64,000 nt of DNA from JAVBUY01 sp031552735 (GCA_031552735.1 JAVBMF010000012.1:44404-108403); one strand, 5' to 3'; shown: positions 24,850 to 33,801, counted from the first letter of the stretch. Translations and numbers: made by a program. Notes: a model not told the origin generated them from the letters alone.

Positions 24850-25668
24850 ATGAGCAAAGCGTTTATTCTTGATCGCGACGGCACTATTAATTTCGATTCT
24901 GGGTACATCGCAGATCCGAAAAAATTGGTGCTGCTTCCGGGAGCGGCAACGGCGATAAAGATTATGTGTGAAAATGGATTCAAGGTTATTGTTGTATCCA
25001 ACCAAAGTGGTGTCGCTCGAGGCTACTTTCCGATTGCTACTGTCGATATTATCAATCAGACTTTGAACACAATGCTTGAAGCCGAAGGAGGACATATTGA
25101 CGCATTTTATTATTGCCCACATCTTGCATCCGGCATTATAGCAGAGTATGCGGTTGAATGCGGCTGCCGAAAACCCAAACGAGAGCTATTCGAGGCAGCG
25201 ATCCGCGATTTTTGTTTAGATCCGACCGAGTGCTATGCTTGTGGGGACAAGCCGCGGGACGTAGAAAGCTTGCCAGAACTGGGAGTCCCCCGAGATCATT
25301 TGGGGATTTTGGACGCTTCCGGCCTAGATGGCCACGATACAAGTTTGCTTGCATTCACGTGCAGGGTATTGGGAATTACGAATACATCACGCTTTGGGGT
25401 AAAGGAGGATAGCGGTATGGGCGAAAAAATCAAGAAGATTGCGGAGATTCAGCTCGGTGGCAACCGATTCGATATCGAATTGAATCATTCGACTTCCACT
25501 GTTGGTGAAAGAGAGATCCATCTTCAGAATGACTGTTTTCGTGTTGCGTTTTCTGAGCATGAATTTTTGCAGTTAGCGTCAGGAATACTGCTTGCAAGGC
25601 GGCAACTGCAGCAAATTAAGGGAGAGCAGTTGCAACGACTTGGAGCAGCTGAGGGGAAACCGATATGA
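24850..25668 (+). CDS. gmhB: Heptose 1,7-bisphosphate phosphatase (HAD) with C-terminal extension
   Basis: 272 residues, about 80 more than a normal GmhB. The first ~150 residues are HAD: LDRDGTIN with the nucleophile Asp8 and acid Asp10, VSNQSGVARG, the zinc motif YYCPH with C-G-C-R-K-P, and the ACGDKPRDVES metal site. It would remove the 7-phosphate of heptose bisphosphate. The stretch from about 150 to 189 does not resemble the usual HAD ending. From Met190 the extension (EIQLGGNRFDIELNHS and EHEFLQLASGILLARRQL) is a separate small domain; a strong internal ribosome site precedes this Met, so an 83-residue product may also be made. The domain resembles the N-terminus of the protein at 26334. 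The stop overlaps the next start. Confidence 0.85.
   Translation: MSKAFILDRDGTINFDSGYIADPKKLVLLPGAATAIKIMCENGFKVIVVSNQSGVARGYFPIATVDIINQTLNTMLEAEGGHIDAFYYCPHLASGIIAEYAVECGCRKPKRELFEAAIRDFCLDPTECYACGDKPRDVESLPELGVPRDHLGILDASGLDGHDTSLLAFTCRVLGITNTSRFGVKEDSGMGEKIKKIAEIQLGGNRFDIELNHSTSTVGEREIHLQNDCFRVAFSEHEFLQLASGILLARRQLQQIKGEQLQRLGAAEGKPI
25401..25419 (+). promoter_or_regulatory. Internal ribosome site inside gmhB
   Basis: AAAGGAGG at 25401-25408 stands 8 bases before an in-frame ATG at 25417-25419. It would start an 83-residue protein (25417-25668) corresponding exactly to the extra C-terminal domain. This is one of the best ribosome sites in the locus and is unlikely by chance at a domain boundary. 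Confidence 0.65.
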
Positions 25669-26321
25669 ACATAGAAGCGAAATATGTAAAAGCCTTTTTT
25701 TCTATGATGAATCAGTCGGGAATACAGTATGTCCTCCTGAAAAATGTGGATGGAGAGTTGCCGAGTAAGCTAAAAAACGGAAAGGATATTGATATTCTGG
25801 TTCACCCAGATGACCGTATCCGTTTTGAGCATTTGATGCGAGACCATTCTTATGACAGGCAAATTCATCCGCTTGGTGCACAGAACGGGTGGACATTCGG
25901 GTATTTATTATCGGAGTATTTGTTTTTTCGCAAGAGGGACATAGATTTTGATTTGTATATTGATGCAGGTTTTCGGCTGTGCTGTAAGAGCTTTATGCCC
26001 AAAATCTGGATTCCTTTGGATGAGAGCATTGCCAACGATGTGTGGCGAGAGAAGATATATGACGAAAGGAACGGCTGGTGGATGCTTGATGACAGGACTT
26101 CTCTCATATATTACCTTGTTCGAGCTATTTTTGATAAGCATGAGTTCACACAAGGCTATATTCGCGAAATTCAAGCAAGAGTTGCCCTGCTGGATGACGC
26201 GATAGTCAAAGCCAAATTAGAGAAAGTATTCTTCAAGTATACACCCTATTTGATCGAGCGAGTGCGTGAGGAAGCTTATCCGAGCATTATGGAAGACTAC
26301 GTCACCTTCGTTCAGTATTGA
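25665..26321 (+). CDS. Putative nucleotidyltransferase-like protein of polysaccharide locus
   Basis: 218 residues. The N-terminal part contains YVLLKNVDGELPSKL then GKDIDILVHPDD, which resembles the G-x-D-x-D metal site of the nucleotidyltransferase superfamily, and a later DIDFDLYIDAGF that could supply the third acid. The C-terminal half is helical with a WMLDDRTSLIYYLVRAIFDK segment. I know similar proteins from other capsule loci but not their reaction. ATGA overlap with the gene before it. A role in transferring a nucleotidyl or phospho-group during glycan synthesis is only an inference. Confidence 0.5.
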   Translation: MNIEAKYVKAFFSMMNQSGIQYVLLKNVDGELPSKLKNGKDIDILVHPDDRIRFEHLMRDHSYDRQIHPLGAQNGWTFGYLLSEYLFFRKRDIDFDLYIDAGFRLCCKSFMPKIWIPLDESIANDVWREKIYDERNGWWMLDDRTSLIYYLVRAIFDKHEFTQGYIREIQARVALLDDAIVKAKLEKVFFKYTPYLIERVREEAYPSIMEDYVTFVQY

Positions 26322-26333
26322 GGAGAAAAACAA

Positions 26334-27554
26334 ATGAGCAATCCAGCGGTCTTATCTTTAGTGCGTCTGCGGGATATCATTTCGGGGTTCCCATACCGAT
26401 TTGATGTGGAAGATAACATTGGCGAGGCCATACATATTCATTATAAAGAGATTAGATTAGATCTGACGATACAGGAGTTTTTGCGGCTCGCGGATGAAGC
26501 GGAGAAAATTGTGAACGCTTTGGTCGCTGTTGAGGGCTTTTCTGTGGATCGCTTTGATCCTGTTTTCTTGGTCGGTTTGGCAGGAGCAGGGGCGTTAGCA
26601 AGCCTACAAAGAATTGTTGAGGACGAATGTTGGCTGGCCGATTTGATTGTTGATACGATTGATGAAAACGGACAGGAATGCTATGCGAACCTGCAGGCAT
26701 CTAGGGTTACCAAGGCACTGCACGGAGATGTGGCCCAAAACGATGCTAGGAAACAAATAAATCACTTCAAGCGTTGCAGCGTAGAACAATATACCAACGA
26801 AGAGCGGGTTCAGTATAATCTGCAACAAATTAAGCAAGTCGGTTATCCGAGTGGAAAAGATCGCATTGTGCTGATGAATGAAAGCAGTATAATTATAGAT
26901 GGCCAGCATCGTGCAGCCTGCCTGTACGATGCATATGGGAATATAAAAGTCCCGGTGAATCGCATGTATTTAAGTGACTTGGCTCTTTCGGATGCGATTG
27001 CCAATCCACACAAGTACGATATCAATAGTCTGCTCTTTTTCAGAAGCGATGAAGAAGATTTCAGCGAGACAAGGAAACTGCACATCACAAACAGCATGCT
27101 AAAGAATAGGCAGGTGGTCGCAATACCAGAAAGTTTGACGGAATTGCGATTTGACCCACTTGAGGACGATTATTGCAAAGTGGAAGGTTTTTCTGCTCAA
27201 TGCAGTGAAGGTACAATTCCGGTAGTTTGGCACAATGGATTTGAGCACCAAGGAGCTTTTTGGTTTTACAATAAGGATCCTCAAATTTGCCTGCGCTTGC
27301 CAACTGATGGCATCCGAGAAATTTGTATAACAGCCGATGTAAGAAAACTGAATAACCCGGATGTTCTGATGAAAGCGCTAAAGGAACAGAATGAAGACGC
27401 GAATCAGTTGGCAACTGCCCTTCGGGAAGAGAACAAAGCAATCAATGGAAAGCTCGAACAAATATCCGAGCAATACAATAGATTGACGAAGTCTGTTTCG
27501 TGGCGTATCACTAAACCGCTCAGAAATGCAATGCATTTGCTTCGGCGCGGGTAA
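26334..27554 (+). CDS. ParB-like DGQHR protein with small N-terminal domain and C-terminal coiled coil
   Basis: 406 residues. N-terminal part (about 15-65): YRFDVEDN...AIHIHYKEIRLDLTIQEFLRLADEA, a small domain like the extension of the gmhB product. Middle part: GKDRIVLMNESSIIIDGQHRAACL, the same DGQHR ParB/Srx-like module as in the protein at 15561. The C-terminal ~45 residues are a predicted coiled coil ending in SVSWRITKPLRNAM, a tail that I know from glycosyltransferases and methyltransferases of rhamnan loci. No catalytic function can be assigned. It may organise enzymes of the pathway or be a nucleotide-dependent kinase-like activity; the latter is a family possibility, not shown here. 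Confidence 0.5.
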   Translation: MSNPAVLSLVRLRDIISGFPYRFDVEDNIGEAIHIHYKEIRLDLTIQEFLRLADEAEKIVNALVAVEGFSVDRFDPVFLVGLAGAGALASLQRIVEDECWLADLIVDTIDENGQECYANLQASRVTKALHGDVAQNDARKQINHFKRCSVEQYTNEERVQYNLQQIKQVGYPSGKDRIVLMNESSIIIDGQHRAACLYDAYGNIKVPVNRMYLSDLALSDAIANPHKYDINSLLFFRSDEEDFSETRKLHITNSMLKNRQVVAIPESLTELRFDPLEDDYCKVEGFSAQCSEGTIPVVWHNGFEHQGAFWFYNKDPQICLRLPTDGIREICITADVRKLNNPDVLMKALKEQNEDANQLATALREENKAINGKLEQISEQYNRLTKSVSWRITKPLRNAMHLLRRG

Positions 27555-27751
27555 ACGGCACAAGTGTTCTGCATTAACTATCCTTCATGAGACTGAGCAT
27601 TATGGTTTTTTTGTCAATTTGCTTGACCCGTTTGGGTTGTGTGCGTAAGCGAATTGATCCTCAACATGGTATCATCGCTATATTGATTGTAAAGAAAAGC
27701 AGGTAAAGCGCGACTACAGCAAAATAGCACATAGAAGAAAGGGAGCTAGCG

Positions 27752-29110
27752 ATGAAAACACTAATAAAAAAGTGTATCAAAACGATACTGAAGTTTGCAC
27801 GTGGCGTATTCAGGTTGTTGCCGCTTTCAAATAAGACAAGAGCTCATGTAAAGGAAATTATCAGCATTGGGGTGTCAAAGCTAAATCGTCAAGTTAATCC
27901 TGGTACTATTCCAGATGGAGAAGGAAGTGCTTTATCTAAGACTTATGAAGCATACATCAATGATATTTTTCATATTGGCAAGCGCAGCAAGGAATTTGTT
28001 GACTATAAGGAGAATCATATTACATTTTCGGACAGTGACGTGAAGCCGATCGCGTTTTATTTGCCTCAGTTCCACACATTTCTTGAAAACGATGAATGGT
28101 GGGGAAAGGGCTTTACGGAATGGACGAATGTGACTAAGGCCGTCCCTCAGTATGTAGGACATTATCAACCGCATTTACCCTATGATAGCACCTTTTATGA
28201 TCTTAGCAATGTAGAGGTTATGAAATCGCAGGTGGCACTGGCTCGAAATTACGGTATATACGGCTTTTGCTTTCACTATTATTGGTTCAGTGGAAAAAGG
28301 TTAATGGAAACGCCCCTGGAGAACTTTCTCAAGATTAGAGAAGGACTGGACTTTCCCTTCTGCATTAACTGGGCAAATGAAAACTGGAGCAGAAGATGGG
28401 ATGGATCTGATCATGAGATTCTTATTGCGCAAAAGCACTCTGATGAGGATGACTTAGCGTGTATTGCTGACATATGCCACTACATTTCTGACGAACGGTA
28501 TATAAAGGTAAATGGCAAGCCATTAATCATTATTTATAATGCTAGTGTTTTCCCTGATATAAATAGAACAATAGAAATATGGAGGACATATTGCAGGGAG
28601 ATAGGCATAGGCGATATTTGTTTAGCTGGCGCACGGACGTATCCAACACGAGACCCGCTTATTTATGATTTTGATGAAGCCGTTGAATTCCCACCACATT
28701 TTTTCTGGGAGAGTGTGAATAATATAACGAATAAAATGGTTCATGTTCAAAAGAACCATAACCTAGATATTCGCGATATTGAAGAGTATATAAATTGCAA
28801 ACGGTATTTTGAAGACAGTCCCGCAAGAATTTTCAGGGGCGTGTTTCCTAATTGGGATAACACAGCCCGACGTGGGGATAGTGCTACAATACATGCTTCG
28901 AATCCAGCTCTCTATCAGAGATGGCTTTTGGACGTTATGCAAGATACAAAACTACAACGGAAGCCACAAGAAAGAATCGTTTTTGTTAATGCATGGAATG
29001 AATGGGCAGAAGGTGCGCATCTGGAACCGGATCGACGTTATGGATATGCTTATCTTCAAGCAACTGCGGATGCAATCAAAGAGCTGAGAAAAGACAGCGA
29101 GGAGAGATAA
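27752..29110 (+). CDS. WbsX-like glycosyltransferase/GH99-related protein (copy 2)
   Basis: 452 residues, a paralogue of the protein at 20371. Shared blocks: KPIAFYLPQFHTFLEND, WWGKGFTEWTNVTKA, the GHYQPHLPYD segment, FCINWANENWSRRWDG and FVNAWNEWAEGAHLEPD. An N-terminal ~80-residue extension is basic. ATG 27752 follows AAGGGAG. It is preceded by a 197-base gap with only a weak promoter-like pair (TTGATC 27654 and TATATT 27679, 19 bases), so it may form a separate transcript. The two copies probably act at different steps or on different sugars. Confidence 0.85.
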   Translation: MKTLIKKCIKTILKFARGVFRLLPLSNKTRAHVKEIISIGVSKLNRQVNPGTIPDGEGSALSKTYEAYINDIFHIGKRSKEFVDYKENHITFSDSDVKPIAFYLPQFHTFLENDEWWGKGFTEWTNVTKAVPQYVGHYQPHLPYDSTFYDLSNVEVMKSQVALARNYGIYGFCFHYYWFSGKRLMETPLENFLKIREGLDFPFCINWANENWSRRWDGSDHEILIAQKHSDEDDLACIADICHYISDERYIKVNGKPLIIIYNASVFPDINRTIEIWRTYCREIGIGDICLAGARTYPTRDPLIYDFDEAVEFPPHFFWESVNNITNKMVHVQKNHNLDIRDIEEYINCKRYFEDSPARIFRGVFPNWDNTARRGDSATIHASNPALYQRWLLDVMQDTKLQRKPQERIVFVNAWNEWAEGAHLEPDRRYGYAYLQATADAIKELRKDSEER

Positions 29111-29388
29111 AAAACTTTTAGTTTTCGCGCAAAATAGGATCGTATGATTACGAGGGATACAGCACCAATTTGTATATCGCGGGTCTCATATTCAATATAA
29201 AAGAACAAGGAATTTGGGGTTTAAAAAGCGGAAATCGAAACGCAACGTTCTTCCTGCCGGACAGTCAAAGCCTAAGATTAGCATAATAAAAAACATGCAA
29301 CGTGTTATTATGTGTGATGGAATAAGAAGTGCAAGAGCAGATTCGTTGAAAGATCCGAACTCTGCGAATATTGGAGGTTGAGTTGTGT

Positions 29389-32193
29389 ATGATGAACAAA
29401 GTGAGAAAGTTAAAGAGCTTGGCAAATAAAAAGGGATTTTGCTTGCGCAAACCTTCACATTGGATTAAACTCATGGGCCACGGTAGCCGGTTTGTTTTCA
29501 AGCATGGGATCCATAGTTATGCTGCTTTATGTGATGCCTTCGATCGCTCGATATCGGTTGATAGCGCGAGCAAAATGGCGGGCAATAGCACGTTGAATGA
29601 GCATGCGCAGATATGGAAACGCATTCGCCCCACACATGCAGAGTTAACAAAGATGCGGTGGGCTATTCCTAATTTAAAAAAACACTGCACGTTTTCTGTT
29701 GTTCTGCCAAGACAGGATAATGATGCCGCCTCTTCTGTAAACAAACAGATTTATGACAAAGTTGAACTTATATATGCCGCCCCCAACGAAGCAGTGCAAA
29801 AAGCTACAGGGGAGTACATACTGTTTTTACAGCCTGGTGATTTTTTGCACCCTAATGCTTTGTTTGAAATTACATATGAACTGAACCGTATTGGGAAAAT
29901 GCCGTCGGTGCTGTATTTCGATCACGACTATTTTGTTGGTGATGCTGTTGCCAAGCCTTATTATAAACCCGGTTGGTCGCCAGACTTGCTGCTTGTAAAC
30001 AACTATATTAACAGAGCATGCGCATTTAGAAGAGATGTATTGGTAAATATAGAAATTCTAGATATGCCATTCTACGCAGTAATATATGATGCCTTGCTAA
30101 AAATGGCAGAACTCGGGGATTTTCACCACAAACCTGGAATTTTGCTGACAATGCCTGACAGCGACGACGAGCGTGCTTATGATCCGCAAGAGAATATTAT
30201 TCGCGCAAATGCCATCAAGCGGCGAGGCGTTGATGGCGAGATCGAGGGGAATGAGTATGGAGTTGCTTCGCTCAAAAGAAAGGTGCGGAGCAATCCTGTG
30301 ATTTCAATTATTATTCCAACGTGCTTCACAGGGTCGTATATTGAGGATTGCATCACCTCAATTGAGCATGTCTCAACATATAAAAACTATGAGATTATTG
30401 TGATTGATAATTCTAGGAAAGCGCCAAGTTTCGGCGAAAGTCGGCTAATAGGGTACAATTGCAAAATATTGTACATTCATGAGCCTTTTAATTGGTCAAG
30501 GCTCAACAATCATGGTTTAAAGGCAGCAACGGGTGATATTATAGTTTTCTTAAATGATGACACCGAAATTATCACGCCCGATTGGTTGGAGCGTTTGGCA
30601 GCCGAGGCACAACGGCCGGAGATTGGCATGGTTGGCCCGATGGTCTTGTATCCTAATGGCACCATTTATTCGTCAGGTATGTACATTAGAAATCAGAGGG
30701 ATATAAGCGTTAGCTTTTGGTATGTGGATGAGCAGAGCAAGACATATCATAATTTGTTGCACTATACAAGGCCATCACTAATTACACACGGTGTATGTTT
30801 TGCGATTGAGAAAGAAAAAATAGTAAGGGCAGGGGGATTTGACGAGAGATTCCCAGTTCTCTGTAACGAAATAGTTCTTTCGCTCAACATGAAAAATATC
30901 GGTGTCTACAATTTGGTGCAATCTGAGGTGAAAATAGTTCATCATGTTAGCGCAAGCCGGAAAGATACTTATGACGAAAGTGAGGATAGAAAACGGTTTT
31001 TTGATCTTTTTGGACACGTTCTTCAAGATGGAGATCCGTATTTCAATCCATATTTAAACTCTTCGAATATAAATGACTATACTGAAGACCCGAGCCCTAC
31101 AATATGTCGTCATATCGGCTCACCGACAATCAGCGCTGCTGGTCTTAACAAGATATTGATAATTAAGCTGGATCACATAGGCGATGTGGTCTTGGCGATG
31201 CCGTCAATAAGAAAAACCCGCAAGCTGTTTCCAAGAGCGAAAATCGATGTGTTATGTGGTCCTTGGGTGGCTGAAATGCTGGAGCAGCAGCCTGAAATCA
31301 ATAAGGTACATACTTTTGATTACTTTGCTGATTGGTCCGACGAAGAGAAAAAGCAGCACATGCTGTCTTCAATGAAAACGGAGAAATATGACCTTGCAAT
31401 AAACTTGCGAAAATACCCGGACACGCTATACATGGCTCCCATGTTGGCTGATTATTCGTTAATACTCTCGCAATATGCGCAAACCGATGATGTGTACTAT
31501 TCTGTTCCGGCGATAAGCAGGAACCCAGGCAGCATGGTCAGTTGGCACTTCAAGGATCAATTACTGTCACTGGTTAGCTCGCTTGAGTATGATGAAACCT
31601 TAGATAGAGAGGTTTCGGTTCCGTCTGAGATATGCGATAGGGTTAACAAGGGCATTAGCAGGTTACCGCTGTTTGAAAGCGACATGATTATAGGCATGCA
31701 TGTTGCTAGTAGGGATAGTCACAAAAAATACCCCGAAAAAAACTTCTCAATATTGTGTGACCTGATTCATGAAAAAACAAACGCAAGTATTGTTCTCTTT
31801 GGCAGCAAAGAAGATGAAGCAACTAATGCGAAGGTCATTAGCATGGTTCGGCAGAAAGATAGAATTATGTCGGTCGCTGGAATGTTCACACTAACGGAGT
31901 TTTTTTGTCTTGTTAAAAAGGTGGATTATTTTATCGGCAACGACAGCGGACCGGCCCACATCGCTGGCATACAGGGCATAGCCACCCTTGTGGTTTTTGG
32001 GAATCGACATCCTTCATTTGAGTGGATGCCAATCGGAAATTCCATTCTTGTTGGGCGCTTCCCGGCTTGTGCCCCATGTTATGACTTAGAGACGTGCGTG
32101 CACAATGATTGCTTGCTGAAAATACAGCCAGGTGACATTTTTTCAGGTTTAGAGCGTTTGATGGTGCTGTATCCAACGCACAGAAAGAACTGA
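29389..32193 (+). CDS. Fused glycosyltransferase: GT2 domain plus GT9 heptosyltransferase domain
   Basis: About 934 residues. After a ~90-residue leader comes a degenerate GT2-like part (about 90-280, EYILFLQPGDF), a complete GT2 domain (about 300-540: ISIIIPTCFTG, EIIVIDNSRKAP, VFLNDDTEII with the D-x-D-like site) and then a GT9 domain (about 585-930: ILIIKLDHIGDVVLAMPSIR, the ADP-heptose binding-type VASRDSHKKYPEKNF, and FIGNDSGPAHIAGIQG). GT9 enzymes transfer heptose from ADP-heptose, which the gmhA-hldE-hldD-gmhB genes of this locus would supply. Start uncertain: ATG 29389 is 11 bases from GGAGG, TTG 29383 is 5 bases. It ends the polysaccharide locus. Confidence 0.85.
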   Translation: MMNKVRKLKSLANKKGFCLRKPSHWIKLMGHGSRFVFKHGIHSYAALCDAFDRSISVDSASKMAGNSTLNEHAQIWKRIRPTHAELTKMRWAIPNLKKHCTFSVVLPRQDNDAASSVNKQIYDKVELIYAAPNEAVQKATGEYILFLQPGDFLHPNALFEITYELNRIGKMPSVLYFDHDYFVGDAVAKPYYKPGWSPDLLLVNNYINRACAFRRDVLVNIEILDMPFYAVIYDALLKMAELGDFHHKPGILLTMPDSDDERAYDPQENIIRANAIKRRGVDGEIEGNEYGVASLKRKVRSNPVISIIIPTCFTGSYIEDCITSIEHVSTYKNYEIIVIDNSRKAPSFGESRLIGYNCKILYIHEPFNWSRLNNHGLKAATGDIIVFLNDDTEIITPDWLERLAAEAQRPEIGMVGPMVLYPNGTIYSSGMYIRNQRDISVSFWYVDEQSKTYHNLLHYTRPSLITHGVCFAIEKEKIVRAGGFDERFPVLCNEIVLSLNMKNIGVYNLVQSEVKIVHHVSASRKDTYDESEDRKRFFDLFGHVLQDGDPYFNPYLNSSNINDYTEDPSPTICRHIGSPTISAAGLNKILIIKLDHIGDVVLAMPSIRKTRKLFPRAKIDVLCGPWVAEMLEQQPEINKVHTFDYFADWSDEEKKQHMLSSMKTEKYDLAINLRKYPDTLYMAPMLADYSLILSQYAQTDDVYYSVPAISRNPGSMVSWHFKDQLLSLVSSLEYDETLDREVSVPSEICDRVNKGISRLPLFESDMIIGMHVASRDSHKKYPEKNFSILCDLIHEKTNASIVLFGSKEDEATNAKVISMVRQKDRIMSVAGMFTLTEFFCLVKKVDYFIGNDSGPAHIAGIQGIATLVVFGNRHPSFEWMPIGNSILVGRFPACAPCYDLETCVHNDCLLKIQPGDIFSGLERLMVLYPTHRKN

Positions 32194-32560
32194 GCATGGA
32201 CTTGTCAGAAAAGCGCAAACCCAGAGGGTTGGGGAAAGTAGCAAACTGGCTCCGTCGACGAGAAGAGGGAGGCGCTCACGGGGCGAGGGTATGAAGGCCG
32301 TGTAGGGCCGGCGTGCATGCCCACGCCTTGGAGCGCCAAACTACGCAGGCCGACGGACCCGGTTTGCCAATTGACTCTGGAGGCACGTACCTTCCTAAGC
32401 CTACCGGGTATCGGAGACCTCCAAAACATAGATGAGATGGTCACGTCAAGCGGAAGCCTGCTCACTAGCCCACCGTTCCCGTTTGACCAACGGCGGTTGC
32501 TTTTCCGAGCTGGTGGTATGACGGCGCCTGAGGTTATAGTATGCAATCCAATCGAGGCGC
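32194..32560 (+). other. Unidentified 367-base stretch left of the IS element
   Basis: No gene with a ribosome site, no tRNA and no terminator that I can name. GC-rich, unlike the AT-rich gene before it. A minus-strand frame runs through much of it but has no support. It may be the remnant of another mobile element. Confidence 0.35.
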
Positions 32561-32594
32561 TGTCAATAGTTATGCGCAAATAGGAAATAAGGCC
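32561..32594 (+). repeat. Left terminal inverted repeat of the IS256-like element
   Basis: Reading inward: TGTCAATAGTTATGCGCAAA then TAGGAAATAAGGCC. It matches the complement of the right end with two small gaps over about 30 bases. Confidence 0.55.
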
Positions 32595-32607
32595 AACGGT
32601 TTGCTGT

Positions 32608-33801
32608 TCAGCTGACAGCAGAATCAAGGTCTGCCCGCGGGATTTCGCGATGCTTGATGTTCAGGTACTTCTTGTTGCCCTACTGCGTGCCTGCGACATG
32701 TCGTAGGCGAGCGCAGACGAGCATGCGCGCGGAGTTCCCGTTCGGGAAGGTGCCAACCACGCGGGTACGGCGTCGAATCTCCCGATTGAGCCGCTCGATG
32801 ACATTGTTGGTGCGGATGCGTGCCTAGTGCTCATAAGAGAAATCCATATAGGCAAGGGTTTCCTCAATACTGTCCTCAACCTTCTTTGCAGCCTCCTTCA
32901 GCTTCATTTCTCGTAAAGTCACGGCAACCTGTTTGGCTTTGTCGCGAGCAGCGGGCTTGCTTTCCTGGGCGTGGATCGCTTTGAGCATCTTGGCCACCAG
33001 CTTCAGTTTAGAGCGCGGCACAACGGAGAACACGTTGCGGTAAAAGTGGACTGTGCAGCGCTGATACTTGGCTTCAGGGAATACCTCGTGGGCGGCTTCC
33101 AGCATACCCAGGCATTTGTCGCCGACTACCAGCTTTACGCCCTCAAGGCCGCGCCCTCGCAGCCACTGTAGAAAGCCGACCCAACTTGCCTTGTCCTCTT
33201 TCATACCCTCGGCAGCACCCAAAACTTCGCGATAGCCGTCCTCGTTCACTCCGATGGCAACCAGGATGCTCACGTTTTCGAACTCGCCGCCCCAGTTGCG
33301 CTTGAGGCAGATTCCATCCACATAGACATAAGCATATTTGCCGCCGTGAAGCATACGATTTCGCCATTCCTCGATGTGGATGTATGCCTTTTTATTCAAC
33401 TCGCTAATGGTAGACGGCGATACTTTGCTACCCCAGAGGGCTTCTGTGATATCTTCCACCCGGCGTACTGACACCCCAGCCAGGTACATCTCAATGAGCG
33501 CTTCCTCCACACTGCTTTCTCGGCGGCGATAACGCTCAATAATGGCCGTTTCAAAGGACACGCCCTTGAGCTTTGGCATCTTGAGTTCAACCTCGCCAGA
33601 GGTGGTTGCTAAGTTCCGGCTGTAGTGGCCGCTACGGTACCCCTGTCGCTCTGCTGAACGCTCGTACCGGGCAGCGTTGGTTAGTTGCTGGGCTTCCTGT
33701 TCCAGAAGGCCGTTGAGCGTTTCCTCTACGCTGCTTCGCACCAGCTCTTTCAATTCTACCTTGATTACTTCCTCGTTCAGTTGTACAATCTTCTCGGACA
33801 T
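32608..33801 (-). pseudogene. IS256-family (mutator) transposase interrupted by two amber codons
   Basis: Reading through two TAG codons gives a protein of about 397 residues, the family length. The first two catalytic acids are in VYVDGICLK and VVGDKCLGM; the third, Glu, is in NNVIERLNRE, which lies after the first TAG (32824-32826). The second TAG is at 32680-32682, after RLRHVAGTQ. Both TAG codons stand where family members normally have Trp (E-H-W before R-I-R-T-N-N, and G-T-x-W-G), so both are one-step TGG to TAG changes; all other Trp codons here are TGG. The final stop is TGA at 32608-32610. Start ATG 33799-33801 follows AAAAGGAG. Without readthrough the product lacks the catalytic Glu and should be inactive. 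Confidence 0.85.

Noticed and set aside
25158..25412. Alternative frame inside gmhB suggesting a frameshift at the HAD end
   Set aside because: The alternative frame gives no HAD-like ending either, and the gmhB frame stays open into the shared small domain, so a frameshift is not needed.
32205..32627. 140-codon minus-strand frame left of the IS transposase
   Set aside because: Runs across the IS end, lacks a ribosome site and I recognise no family; recorded only as part of an unidentified stretch.
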